From positions 1 through 53,144 of the forward strand of contig SIAI01000032.1 of assembly GCA_009691855.1 (NCBI GenBank): a DNA stretch of 53,144 bases, in the 5' to 3' direction. Position 1 is the first letter of the stretch, and each line of letters opens with the position of its first letter. Shown here piece by piece: positions 1 through 8,886 of this stretch. Below the pieces are notes generated by a model. The model was not told where the DNA came from, made no database searches, and saw only the letters and a program-made list of their open reading frames with translations. This DNA is from Planctomycetota bacterium. Its GTDB lineage: Bacteria > Planctomycetota > UBA1135 > GCA-002686595. Both the position numbers and the translations under genes were made by a program.

Positions 1-148
1 GAAAAAGTCCCGTCGCGAGGCACAGCGCCTTTCGTCAGGGCTAGGAACGCGACGGAGAGACGGCGGAAGCGGCCTTCCTGGCCGCTGAGCACGGCCTGGA
101 TTGATACCGCACGTCGAGCGTGACGACGCCATGGCGAAAGGCGCGAAG
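1..148 (-). repeat. Structured repeat element A, copy 1 (cut by window edge)
   Basis: This stretch is the reverse complement of the sequence at 45500-45654, with about 85-90% identity by eye. On the minus strand it starts right after the TAG of the rhamnosidase gene and reads away from it. Its inner stem is GCGCCTTTCGTCA at 25-37 against TGGCGAAAGGCGC at 132-144. A smaller hairpin, GCGGCC-AGGAA-GGCCGC on the minus strand, lies near 70-86. The run gaaaaa at 1-6 is the start of the outer arm, so the element continues beyond the window. On the rhamnosidase side the outer arm seen in copy 2 (CCCGTTGAAAAA) is missing. Its function is not known. Confidence 0.8.
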
Positions 149-3100
149 CTAGGGTCCGCCGACCAGCACCGGTTCCGTGCAGCGGAAGCGGTAGCGGCCC
201 GAGACGAGCTCCACGCGCACGCCCCGGGCCTCGGTGGCGCCGAGGGTCACGCCCGGAGCCGCGGCGAGCGGCTGGCCGCCCGCGCTCACGCTCTCGGCGC
301 TGCGCGCAGGGATCAGCAGCGTCGCGCCGATGTTGGGCGGGACACTGACCTCGAGCTCGAGCGCGGTTCCGTCGAGGCGCCAGTGCAGCTCGATGGGGCC
401 GCGGATGGAGTCGTGCTCGACCTCGGCGTGGGTGAGTCCGCCGCCGGGGCGCGGGCGCAGATCGAGGTGCGCGAAGCCGGGCTGGTCCGCGCCCAGACCG
501 CCGATGGTCGCGAACATCCACTCGCCCACGGCGCCGAAGGCGTAGTGCGCGAAGGAGTTCATGCCCGGATCCTGGAAGCCCTTCTCGGGCGTCCAGCCGT
601 CCCAACGCTCCCAGATGCTGGTCGCGCCGTTCTCGATCTCGAACAGCCACGAGGGATAGGTACGGCCGAGCAAGAGGCGGTAGGCGACGTCCTCGCGGCC
701 GATCGTGTTCAGCGCCAGCAACAGGTCCTTGGTGCCGACGAAGCCGGTCGAGAAGTGCCCGCCGCGCGCCTCGATGTCGGCCACGAGACGCTGCGCGGCC
801 TGCTCGCGGCGCGCGCCGTCGAGCAGCTCGAAGGACAGCGCGAGCGCGTAGGCGCACTGCGTGTCGCCGCGGATCTGGCCCTGCGCATCGACGTAGGCCT
901 CGTTGAAGGCCTGCTTCACGCGCGCGAAGAGTTCGGCGTAGCGCGCGGCGTCGGCCGTCTTGCCCAGCGCCTCGGCGCTCTTCTGCATCAGGCGCGCGCA
1001 CCTGGCGAAGTACGCTGTGTAGATCACCTCGTGCGGCGTGTCGCCGCCGACCGCGACCCAGTCGCCGAAGCAGTGGAACTCCTCCGGTGGCAGGCAATCC
1101 GCGCCGCTGCGCTGCTCGCAGAACTCGAGGAAGCGCTGCATCGACGGGTAGGCGCGCTGCAGCATCTGCCGGTCGCCGTAGGTCTCGTACATCGTCCACG
1201 GGCAGATCACGCCCGCGTCGGCCCAGGCCGGACCGCCGTCGTCACCCGCGACCTTGAGCGGAGCGACCATGGGGAACTGGCCGTCGGCGCGCTGCGCGTC
1301 GGCCAGGTCCACCAGCCACTTGGCGAAGAAGGCCTGCACGTCCGCGTTCCAGGTCGCGGTGCGCGCGTAGGCCTGTGCGTCGCCGGTCCAGCCCAGGCGC
1401 TCGTCGCGCTGCGGGCAGTCGGTGGGGATGTCGATGAAGTTCATGCGCTGCGTCCAGCGGATGTTCTCCAGCAGGCGCGCCAGCGCGGGCTCGCTCGTCG
1501 TCAGGCTGGCGATGTAGGGCGTGTCGCTGGTGATGGCGAGGCCGACCACGTCGCCGGCCTCGGGCTTGCGCCCCAGGCCCGTGACCTCGATGTACTGGAA
1601 GCCGTGGAAGGTGAAGCGCGGCATCCAGCGCTCCAGGCCGCCGCCCTTGCACACGTAGCTGTCGGTCGCGCGCGCGCCGCGCAGGTTGGCGGTGTAGAGC
1701 GTGCGCTCCGGGTTCAGCCGCTCGGCGTAGCGCAGCACGACCTTCTGGCCCATCCCGCCGCGCACGGCGATGCGCGCGAAGCCGGCGATGTTCTGGCCCA
1801 GGTTGCACACATAGCTGTCGGGGCCCACGGCCCACACCTCGGTGGGCTCGAACTCGGCCACCACGCGCACCGGCGGCCCGGGATGGGCGCCGAGCAGCGG
1901 CGTTTCGTCCGCGCCCACGTCGACCGGCTTCCAGGCCGCGTCGTCGAAACCCGCGCTGGACCAGCCGCTGGTCTCGCGGCGCGCGTCGTAGCTCTCGCCC
2001 ATCAGGAAGTCGGCCTCGAGCAGCGGTCCGGTGCTCGCGCGCCAGCGCTCGTCGCTGCACACGACCTCGCGCGAGCCGTCGGCGTGCTCGAGCACGAGCT
2101 GCGCCAGGAGGCGCGTCTTCGTGCCGTAATGGTCGCGGTGGCCGCCGTAGCCGACATGGCCCGCGTACCAGCCGTCGGCCAGCGTCGCGCCGAGCGCGTT
2201 CGCGCCGCCGTGCACCAGCGCGCTCACGTCGTAGGCGCGGTAGGGGACGCGCTTCTCGTAGTCGGTCCAGCCGGGGGTGAAGAGCTCGTCGCCCACGCGC
2301 TGGCCGTTGAGCTCGAACTCGACCAGCCCGAGCGCCGAGGCGTACAGCGTCGCGCGCACCGCCTGCGCGCGGCTGGTGAACTCGCGGCGCAGCACGCGCG
2401 GCGGCGGCAGGAACAGCTTCGTGGCCTCGAGCTTGCCCCACGGCCCGCCGCCGTAGGGCGCGAGCTCGCGCGCGGCGGTCCAGGCGCTGTCGTCGAAGCC
2501 GGTCGCCACCCATTCCGCCGCCGGCTGGTCGCTGACGATCCACGAGGCGTCGCTGACGAGCTCGAGCTGGCTGCCGTCCTCGAGCTCGACCGCGAGGCGT
2601 GCGAGCAGGCCGGCCGCGCCCGCGCTCTCGTTGCGCGCCTGCACCGCCAGCACGTTGTCGCCGTGGAACAGCTGCTGCGTGACGTCGAGCACGGCAGGCG
2701 TGCGCCAGGCATCGTTGCCCTCGCTGGCCTGCAACAGGGAGCCGTTCACGAACACCTGCCACTGGTTGTCGACGCTGAGCGCGAGCTCGGCGTGGCGCAC
2801 CCGGCCCTCGATGGCGATGTGCGCACGGAAGTAGCGTTCGGCCGCGGGCGCCTCGTCGGGATCGCCGCCGAACCAGATCCACTTGGCCTCGGCGAAACGG
2901 CTGGGCGTCTCGACGTGCGCCGCGGGCGCGTCGTAGCCGATCCAGCGCGCCTGCCAGTCGCCGGGCGCGCACAGGCCGATGCCGAAGCGCGCCACCGGGC
3001 TCCATTCGCTGAGCACGCCGTCCTGGTCCCACACGCGCACCTTCCAGGCGCAGCGCTGATTCGAGACGAGCGCCGCGCCGGCGTAGGCCACGTCCACGGT

Positions 3101-3412
3101 CGCGTTCGAGGCCACGATGCCGGAGTCCCACAGGTCGGCGGCCCCGCGCGCGAGCTGGGCCTCGTCGCTGGCCACCAGGATCTGGTACGCGCTCTGCGCC
3201 AGGCCGCGCGCGCGCGGGTCGCGCGCGTCGAGCTTCCACGACAGGCGCGGCGTCACGGCGTCGATGCCCAGCGGATCGACGCGGTGCTCGCAGGTCGGAG
3301 CGCGCACGCTGAGCGTAGGCTGCGGGTCCTCAGCGGGCGCTTCCCTGCGCGCGGGCAGGCAGGCAACGACCAGGGCGACGACGACCAGCGGAGCGAAGCG
3401 AGTGCGCGTCAT
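149..3412 (-). CDS. Alpha-L-rhamnosidase, GH78 family, lipoprotein
   Basis: A 1087-residue glycoside hydrolase that should release terminal alpha-L-rhamnose from plant or algal polysaccharides or glycosides outside the cytoplasm. The N-terminus is a lipoprotein signal with lipobox VVAC (Cys18). An Ig-like domain follows at about 35-150 (PRLSWKLDARDPRARGLAQS), then jelly-roll modules to about 600. The catalytic (alpha/alpha)6 barrel covers about 620-970. It contains the family signature DCPQRDERLGWTGDAQ near 665-680, which carries the usual acidic catalytic residues, and GATSIWERWDGW near 930. A C-terminal beta domain ends the protein. The length is normal for GH78. The ATG at 3412 is directly followed by a good signal peptide. 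The stop codon abuts structured repeat element A. Confidence 0.93.
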   Translation of the reverse strand: MTRTRFAPLVVVALVVACLPARREAPAEDPQPTLSVRAPTCEHRVDPLGIDAVTPRLSWKLDARDPRARGLAQSAYQILVASDEAQLARGAADLWDSGIVASNATVDVAYAGAALVSNQRCAWKVRVWDQDGVLSEWSPVARFGIGLCAPGDWQARWIGYDAPAAHVETPSRFAEAKWIWFGGDPDEAPAAERYFRAHIAIEGRVRHAELALSVDNQWQVFVNGSLLQASEGNDAWRTPAVLDVTQQLFHGDNVLAVQARNESAGAAGLLARLAVELEDGSQLELVSDASWIVSDQPAAEWVATGFDDSAWTAARELAPYGGGPWGKLEATKLFLPPPRVLRREFTSRAQAVRATLYASALGLVEFELNGQRVGDELFTPGWTDYEKRVPYRAYDVSALVHGGANALGATLADGWYAGHVGYGGHRDHYGTKTRLLAQLVLEHADGSREVVCSDERWRASTGPLLEADFLMGESYDARRETSGWSSAGFDDAAWKPVDVGADETPLLGAHPGPPVRVVAEFEPTEVWAVGPDSYVCNLGQNIAGFARIAVRGGMGQKVVLRYAERLNPERTLYTANLRGARATDSYVCKGGGLERWMPRFTFHGFQYIEVTGLGRKPEAGDVVGLAITSDTPYIASLTTSEPALARLLENIRWTQRMNFIDIPTDCPQRDERLGWTGDAQAYARTATWNADVQAFFAKWLVDLADAQRADGQFPMVAPLKVAGDDGGPAWADAGVICPWTMYETYGDRQMLQRAYPSMQRFLEFCEQRSGADCLPPEEFHCFGDWVAVGGDTPHEVIYTAYFARCARLMQKSAEALGKTADAARYAELFARVKQAFNEAYVDAQGQIRGDTQCAYALALSFELLDGARREQAAQRLVADIEARGGHFSTGFVGTKDLLLALNTIGREDVAYRLLLGRTYPSWLFEIENGATSIWERWDGWTPEKGFQDPGMNSFAHYAFGAVGEWMFATIGGLGADQPGFAHLDLRPRPGGGLTHAEVEHDSIRGPIELHWRLDGTALELEVSVPPNIGATLLIPARSAESVSAGGQPLAAAPGVTLGATEARGVRVELVSGRYRFRCTEPVLVGGP

Positions 3413-3455
3413 GGGCGAGAGGCTAACAAGCTCCGCCGCGCGCGCCTCCCGCGCG

Positions 3456-4424
3456 CTACTTCAGGGGGCCGAGATCGAGCGCCAGGACGCGCTGGCCCGC
3501 GGCCGCGTACAGCGTCTTCTCGTCGGGCGCGAAGGCCAGGGCCACGAGCGCGCCGAGGCTCGCGGCCGACCAGTGGGCGAGCACGGTGCCCTGCGCGAGC
3601 TGCCACACGAGGACGTTGCCCTCGCCATCGCCGCTCGCGAACCAGCCGGCTTTGGCGGCCACGGCCAGCAGGCGCACGGGCGCGCCGTCCTGCTTGAGCT
3701 GCAGCTTCACCTGGCCCGAGGCGAGGTTCAGCACGCGCAGCGAGCGATCCTCGTTCGCCGCCACCAGCAGCTTCGGCGCGAAGGCCAGCGCGGTGACCGG
3801 GCTGGGGGTCACGCGCAGGACGCGCTTGTAGTCCAGCTCGCCGCTGTGCGCGTCGGCGAAGCGCAGGCTGCCGTCGTGGCCGCCCACCGCGAGCTGCGCG
3901 CCGGCCGCGTCGAGTGCGAGCGCCGTCACGCCCTCGTTGTCGAGCTCCTGGTGGCTCCAGCCCTTCTCGAGCCCGGGCGCGAGCTGCACCAGTCCATCCG
4001 GCACGCCGACCCACGCGAAGGCGCCGTGCGGATCGACCGCGCAGGCCAGGGTCAGCAAGTCGGAGGGTCCGGCGAGCGTGGCGCCGAGCGCGCCGGCGGC
4101 GGCCTCGACGCGCAGCACCGAGGGCGTGGCCATCGTCAGCAGCAAACCCTCGCCAGCGGCGTCGACGGCCCACGCGCCGCGCGCCTCGAGGCTCCAGGCG
4201 CTCTGCCCGTCGTGCGTGCTCCAGGCCTTCAGCTCGCCGGCATCGCTCAGGGTGAACACGCGCTTTCCGCGCGCATCCAGCGCGAGGTCGCGCAGCGCCG
4301 CACCCGCGTCGAGCAGGGGCCGGGACTCGAGCACCTTGGACTGCGGTACCTCGGACTGCGGTACCTCGGACTGCGGCGCCGGGACCTGGAGCCAGGTGAG
4401 CGCGAACCATGCGAGCGAAAGCAT
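3456..4424 (-). CDS. Exported WD40/PQQ-like beta-propeller protein
   Basis: About 322 residues, predicted to be exported by the signal peptide MLSLAWFALTWLQVPA. I chose the ATG at 4424 over an upstream GTG at 4448 because it begins the signal peptide exactly and has AGG five bases upstream. After the signal come three copies of a 5-residue repeat (SEVPQ-like, from three 15-bp units at 4336-4380). The rest is WD-like blades with motifs such as LDARGKRVFTLSDAGELKAW and FAPDEKTLYAAAGQRVLALDL. No enzymatic motif is seen. WD40-type propellers usually act as protein-binding scaffolds, and the partner here is unknown. It ends 43 bases upstream of the rhamnosidase start, so the two may be co-transcribed. 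Confidence 0.8.
   Translation of the reverse strand: MLSLAWFALTWLQVPAPQSEVPQSEVPQSKVLESRPLLDAGAALRDLALDARGKRVFTLSDAGELKAWSTHDGQSAWSLEARGAWAVDAAGEGLLLTMATPSVLRVEAAAGALGATLAGPSDLLTLACAVDPHGAFAWVGVPDGLVQLAPGLEKGWSHQELDNEGVTALALDAAGAQLAVGGHDGSLRFADAHSGELDYKRVLRVTPSPVTALAFAPKLLVAANEDRSLRVLNLASGQVKLQLKQDGAPVRLLAVAAKAGWFASGDGEGNVLVWQLAQGTVLAHWSAASLGALVALAFAPDEKTLYAAAGQRVLALDLGPLK
4336..4380. repeat. Three 15-bp tandem units inside the beta-propeller gene
   Basis: The units tTGGACTGCGGTACC, TCGGACTGCGGTACC and TCGGACTGCGGCGCC stand head to tail and keep the reading frame. They encode a short Pro/Gln/Ser/Val linker just after the signal peptide, a place where repeat number could vary by slippage. Confidence 0.85.
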
Positions 4425-4448
4425 GCGGACCTGCGGTGAACTGCGCAC

Positions 4449-4476
4449 AGGATAGACGACCGCGGCGGCGCGACAA
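4449..4476 (-). promoter_or_regulatory. Sigma-70-like promoter for the beta-propeller gene
   Basis: On the minus strand TTGTCG (4471-4476) and TATCCT (4449-4454) are separated by 16 bases. Each matches four of six consensus positions. The start codon at 4424 lies about 25 bases beyond the -10 box. The GTG at 4448 would lie only one base downstream of the -10 box, which is further reason to reject it as the start. Confidence 0.5.
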
Positions 4477-4533
4477 CGCCTACCCGCGTTGTCGGCCGCC
4501 GAGATCGTCCTGTCCGCTGGCTCCGCGGACTCG

Positions 4534-4680
4534 CTACTGTCCGACCAAGCGCGGCGGCACGAAGGCCAGCGAGCCGCATAGCGTGTTCACGCTGCCGGCG
4601 CCCGTCGCAGTGCCCGTGGCAAGGTCGACCTCGTACAGCGCGCCGAAGTTCCGCACCATGAACAGGCGCCCGTCTGCCCT
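4534..4680 (-). pseudogene. C-terminal fragment of a repeat or propeller-type protein
   Basis: The minus strand encodes GRLFMVRNFGALYEVDLATG followed by TATGAGSVNTLCGSLAFVP and a TAG at 4534. The pattern (xLYxVDxxTGxxTxxG...xSLAFxP) is typical of the last blade of exported beta-propeller proteins (DUF4394-like and similar). No plausible start or upstream domain exists. The sequence loses protein character just above 4680, where a plus-strand fragment begins. I read this as the remaining 3' end of a lost gene. Confidence 0.55.
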
Positions 4681-5015
4681 TCCCGCACCGCGTCGAGGGA
4701 AAGGACTGGCACCGTGCCATCGAGCCCGGGGAGACTCTCCCCGACGTGCCCGCGTCCTACCGGCCGTTCCTGCTCCAGACACCGCTGAGCACGGTGATCG
4801 CCACGTGCACGGAGCCGAAAGTCATCGGCACCCTCGCGGACGACTCGACCCTGGAGTACCTGGCGTCCGCCACGGTCAGCATGGGCCTGGATTCGGGCCT
4901 GCTCCCCGGGATGCTGCTACACGCGGCGCCGCCGCGCTCGGGGACCGGGGAGGTCGTCGAGGTCGGAGAGCACCAGGCGACGGTCGAGTTCCGCTTTGCG
5001 TGGTATGTGGCATAA
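4662..5015 (+). pseudogene. C-terminal fragment of an unrecognised protein
   Basis: An open frame from just after a TGA at 4659 to the TAA ending at 5015 encodes protein-like sequence starting at about 4686 (HRVEGKDWHRAIEPGETLPD, then PASYRPFLLQTP and GEVVEVGEHQATVEFRFAWY). No ATG precedes the conserved-looking part. A GTG at 4746 could start an 89-residue product but would cut the motif. Together with the facing fragment this suggests a deletion or recombination junction near 4680. I do not recognise the family. A short functional gene starting at GTG 4746 remains possible. Confidence 0.5.
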
Positions 5016-5417
5016 GGAGCGCGACGTCCCTAGCCCGGGCTGGCAGCTGTCGACGCGCGAAGGCGGCAAGAGGAAGTAGAGCTTCGAACGACGCCGCCCG
5101 AGCGACCATGCCGTTGCGCGCGCGCTCGAATCGCCGCACTCGACGAACGCCCTCGAGGAGAGGACCACCGCACTCGAGAGGGCCTACTGGCCGTCCCCAG
5201 AGCACGACCTTCGGATGGCAGCTCGAGGCAACGAATCCAGTTGCTCGCGAGCCAGCGCGAAGGCGTGAAGTTCCCGCGTCCTCTCTCCCCCCTCGACGAC
5301 TTCGCGTGTCTGGGTGGGAAGCTCCTCCAGCCTCATTCCGTGGATCCTGATGGAGAGGCTGACCTTGCGCGGGTTCTCAGGTGCGCCACCGGGGATGTCA
5401 CGGCATCCTCTCTCGCC
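5016..5417. other. Apparent non-coding stretch before the dehydrogenase gene
   Basis: I see no convincing gene, tRNA or terminator here. Short open frames on both strands, such as a minus-strand peptide ending at 5184, have no clear family signature. The stretch is probably a continuation of the gene remnants upstream plus the promoter of the gene at 5418, which I could not pinpoint. Confidence 0.4.
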
Positions 5418-8400
5418 ATGAGCCCCGGCTGGTTGCTGCCCTTCGTGAGCGCGTGTCCGTCCCTGCAGGCGCAAGAACCCTACGTCCCGCGCATCGAGGC
5501 CGCCTCGGACGAGGCCGCGCAGGCCTTGGCGAAGTTCGCGCCGGCCAAGGGCATCGAGCTCGCGCTGTTCGCGGCCGAGCCGCGGCTCGCGAACCCGGTC
5601 GCGTTCTACGTGGACGCCGGTGGCGCGGTGTACGTGGCCGAGACCTTTCGCCACCACCAGGGCGTGACCGACATCCGCAGCCACATGGACTGGCTCGACG
5701 ACGACCTCGCCGCGCAGACGGTCGAGGATCGCCGCACGATGTTCAAGAAGTTCGAGGGCGCCAACTACGACCCGGGCTACGGGCGCGCCTTCGAGCAGGT
5801 GCGGCGCATCGTCGATCGCGACGGCGACTTCGTGGCCGACGAGGACACGGTCTTCGCCACGGGCTTCGACGACCACGCGGCGGGGATCGGCGCGGGCGTG
5901 CTCTCCTACAAGGGCGACGTCTACTACAGCTGCATCCCGGATCTGTGGAAGCTGCGCGACAAGGACGGCGACGGGAGGGCCGAGACGCAGACGAAGCTCT
6001 CCAGCGGCTACGGCGTGCACGTGGCGCTGCTCGGCCACGACCTGCACGGCTTGCGCATCGGGCCCGACCGGCGGCTCTATTTCTCGTGCGGCGACCGCGG
6101 CTTCCACGTCGAGACGGACGAGGGCACGATCGCGCACCCGCAGTGCGGCGCGGTGCTGCGCTGCGAGCTCGACGGCTCGCACCTGGAGGTCTGGCACACC
6201 GGTCTGCGCAATCCGCAGGAGCTCGTCTTCGACGCCTACGCGAACCTGTGGACCGGCGACAACAACTCCGACGGCGGCGACCGCGCGCGCTGGGTCAACG
6301 TGGTCGACGGCGGCGATTCGGGCTGGCGCTACAGCTACCAGTGGATCACCGAGCCGGTCGCGCGCGGTCCGTGGAACGACGAGCAGCTCTGGCATCCGCA
6401 GCACGAGGGCCAGGCGGCCTACATCGTTCCGCCGATCGCGAACCTGGCCGACGGGCCCTCGGGGCTGACGCACTACCCGGGCACCGGGCTCTCGCCCGAC
6501 TACGCCGGGCACTTCTTCCTGTGCGACTTCCGCGGCGACGCGAGCTCGAGCGGCATCCACACCTTCACCGTCAAGCCGCGCGGCGCGTTCTTCGAGCTCG
6601 GGCCCGTGTCGCCCTTCGTGTGGGGCGTGCTGGCGACTGACTGCGACTTCGGACCGGACGGCGCGCTGTGGTTCAGCGACTGGGTCTACGGCTGGGAGCA
6701 GACCGGCAAGGGCCGCCTCTATCGCGCCGTCGATCCGTCGGCGCAACGCTCGCCGCTGGTGAGCGAGACGCGCGCGATCCTGGCCAAGGGCATGGAGGGT
6801 CGCTCGATCGAGGAGCTGAAGGAGCTGCTCTCGCATCCCGACCAGCGCGTGCGCCAGGAGGCGCACTTCGCGCTCGCCGATCGACACGCGGTCGGGCTGC
6901 TGCGCGACGTGGCCCTGAACGGCACGAACCTCTTCGCGCGCCTGCACGCGGTGTGGGCGCTGGGCATCGCGCTGCGCGTCGACGAGACGGCCCAGGGCGC
7001 GCTGCTCGCGGTCTGCGACGTCAAGGAGGACGAGGTGCGCGCGCAGGCCGTGCGCGTGCTGGGCGACGAGCGCCGCGCGGCCGCGTCGGACAAGCTCGTC
7101 GAGCGCCTCTCCGATCCCAGTCCGCGCGTGCGCTTCTTCGCCGCGCTGGCGGCTGCTCGCATCGGCATCGTCGAGGCGCTCGAGCCGCTGCGTCAGCTGT
7201 TGATCGACGCGGGAACGAACGACCCGAACCTGCGCCACGCGGCGGTCATGGGCCTGGCCGGTTGCGCGGGCGTGGACGAGCTCGAGCGCTTCGCACGCGA
7301 CCCGCAGCGCGATGTGCGCATGGGCGCGTTGCTCGTGCAGCGCCGACGCGGGGACCCGACGATCGCGCGCTTCCTGCTCGACGAGGACGTGCAGCTCGTG
7401 CTCGAGGCGGCGCGCGCGATCCACGACGTGCCCATCGCGGGCGCCATGGAGTCGCTGGCCATGACGCGCGTGGACGCGGCGCGTCTGGCGGCGGGTGAGA
7501 GCGCGCTCCTGCGCCGCGTGCTGGACGCGAACTACCGCCTGGGGCGCGCCGAGACGCTGGCGAGCTACGCCGAGCGCGAGGACCTGCCGCTCACGGGCCG
7601 CGTCGAGGCGCTGGACATGCTCGCGCACTGGGAGCAGCCGTCGCCGCGCGACCGCGTGACGAACGCCTGGCGACCGCTCGCGGCGCGCACGAACGAGGGC
7701 CTGGCGGCCTTGGCGGCGCGGCTCGCGCGCGGCGCGGTGCTGCGCGGCGACGACGAGCTCGCGACGGGCTTCGCGCGCTTCGCCGGCGCAGTGCGGGCGC
7801 GTGAGGTCGCCGAGCCGCTGGCCGCGCTGGTCGCGGACCGCGCGCGCGGCAGCGAGGTGAAGGGCGCGGCGCTGGAAGCCCTGGAGGCGATGGGCGCCGA
7901 CAACCTCGTGCCGACCGTGCGCGGCGCGCTGGGCGACGTCGATGGACGCGTGCGCGCCTCGGCGCTCGAGCGCCTGGAGCGCATCGCTCCGGCCGAGGTG
8001 CTGGCCAGCCTGGCGGAGGTCGTCACGCAGGGCGAGGTCGCCGAGCGGCGCGCGGCGTACCGCATCCTGGTGCGCCACAGGGAACCCGAGGCCGAGCGGC
8101 TCCTGGCGCAGGAGTTCGCGCGCCTGGCCCAGGATCTCGTCCCGGCCGAGCTGGCCCTCGACCTCTTGCGCGCGGGCGAGGAGCACGGCTCGCCGCAGCT
8201 GGCCGAGCTGGCCCAACGCCGTCGCGCCGGGCGCGCCGACGCGCAGCTCGCGCCGTACCTCGACGCGCTGTTCGGCGGCGATGCGGCGCGCGGCAGCGAC
8301 GTGTTCCAGCGCGTCGATCTCTCCTGCACGCGCTGCCACGCCTGGTGGCTGGACGCCGCGCCGCGCGTCGGTCCGAACCTGTTCGGCGTCGGCCAGCGTC

Positions 8401-8690
8401 TGACGCGCCTGCAGATCGCCGAGTCGATCGTGGGCCCGAACCGGCGCACCACCCCCGGCTACGGCGCGCGCGCCTTCTTCCTGAAGGATGGGCGCGTGCT
8501 CGCGGGGCGGGTGTTCGAGGAGACGGACGCGCTCGTGCGCCTGTTCGATGCCAACAACAACCCGCTGGCCATCGCGCGCGCCGAGATCGACGAGGAGCGC
8601 GCCGACCTCTCGGCCATGCCCGAGGACCTGGCCAAGAACATCAGCCCGGACCAGATGCGCGACCTGCTCGCGTACCTGGCGGGGTTGTAG
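5418..8690 (+). CDS. PVC-type exported dehydrogenase: beta-propeller, HEAT repeats, heme c
   Basis: About 1090 residues. I chose ATG 5418 because it starts a signal peptide (MSPGWLLPFVSACPSLQAQ); the frame upstream is not protein-like. Residues about 30-440 form a glucose/sorbosone-dehydrogenase-like propeller (GGAVYVAETFRHHQG, DDHAAGIGAGVL, GLRNPQELVFDAYANLWTGD). Residues about 450-930 are HEAT-type helical repeats. A C-terminal cytochrome c domain carries one heme site, CTRCH, at about 970-974. This architecture is expanded in planctomycetes and verrucomicrobia. It is thought to oxidise sugars or related substrates outside the cytoplasm and pass electrons to the heme. The actual substrate cannot be read from sequence. 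Confidence 0.9.
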   Translation: MSPGWLLPFVSACPSLQAQEPYVPRIEAASDEAAQALAKFAPAKGIELALFAAEPRLANPVAFYVDAGGAVYVAETFRHHQGVTDIRSHMDWLDDDLAAQTVEDRRTMFKKFEGANYDPGYGRAFEQVRRIVDRDGDFVADEDTVFATGFDDHAAGIGAGVLSYKGDVYYSCIPDLWKLRDKDGDGRAETQTKLSSGYGVHVALLGHDLHGLRIGPDRRLYFSCGDRGFHVETDEGTIAHPQCGAVLRCELDGSHLEVWHTGLRNPQELVFDAYANLWTGDNNSDGGDRARWVNVVDGGDSGWRYSYQWITEPVARGPWNDEQLWHPQHEGQAAYIVPPIANLADGPSGLTHYPGTGLSPDYAGHFFLCDFRGDASSSGIHTFTVKPRGAFFELGPVSPFVWGVLATDCDFGPDGALWFSDWVYGWEQTGKGRLYRAVDPSAQRSPLVSETRAILAKGMEGRSIEELKELLSHPDQRVRQEAHFALADRHAVGLLRDVALNGTNLFARLHAVWALGIALRVDETAQGALLAVCDVKEDEVRAQAVRVLGDERRAAASDKLVERLSDPSPRVRFFAALAAARIGIVEALEPLRQLLIDAGTNDPNLRHAAVMGLAGCAGVDELERFARDPQRDVRMGALLVQRRRGDPTIARFLLDEDVQLVLEAARAIHDVPIAGAMESLAMTRVDAARLAAGESALLRRVLDANYRLGRAETLASYAEREDLPLTGRVEALDMLAHWEQPSPRDRVTNAWRPLAARTNEGLAALAARLARGAVLRGDDELATGFARFAGAVRAREVAEPLAALVADRARGSEVKGAALEALEAMGADNLVPTVRGALGDVDGRVRASALERLERIAPAEVLASLAEVVTQGEVAERRAAYRILVRHREPEAERLLAQEFARLAQDLVPAELALDLLRAGEEHGSPQLAELAQRRRAGRADAQLAPYLDALFGGDAARGSDVFQRVDLSCTRCHAWWLDAAPRVGPNLFGVGQRLTRLQIAESIVGPNRRTTPGYGARAFFLKDGRVLAGRVFEETDALVRLFDANNNPLAIARAEIDEERADLSAMPEDLAKNISPDQMRDLLAYLAGL

Positions 8691-8886
8691 GGCCTCGCGC
8701 GCGCTCGTCCACGTCGCCGCGGCCCTTCCCCGGCTGCATTCCTTTCCGTCCGTTTCGCTTCGCGCTCGCTCCGGCGGAGTTCCTGCCCCCGAACGCCCCG
8801 GCGATGCGCTAGCATCCCAGGACGGCCTCCGCAGCCGGGCCCGCTTCCCAGCGCTTGGTCGACCACCCCAGTCCCCCTCCTGCCCC

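Noticed and set aside
101..3697. A 1198-residue plus-strand open frame opposite the rhamnosidase
   Set aside because: It is rich in Arg, Ala, Gly and Val in no recognisable order, and the other strand carries a clear GH78 enzyme. Long antisense frames are common at this GC content.
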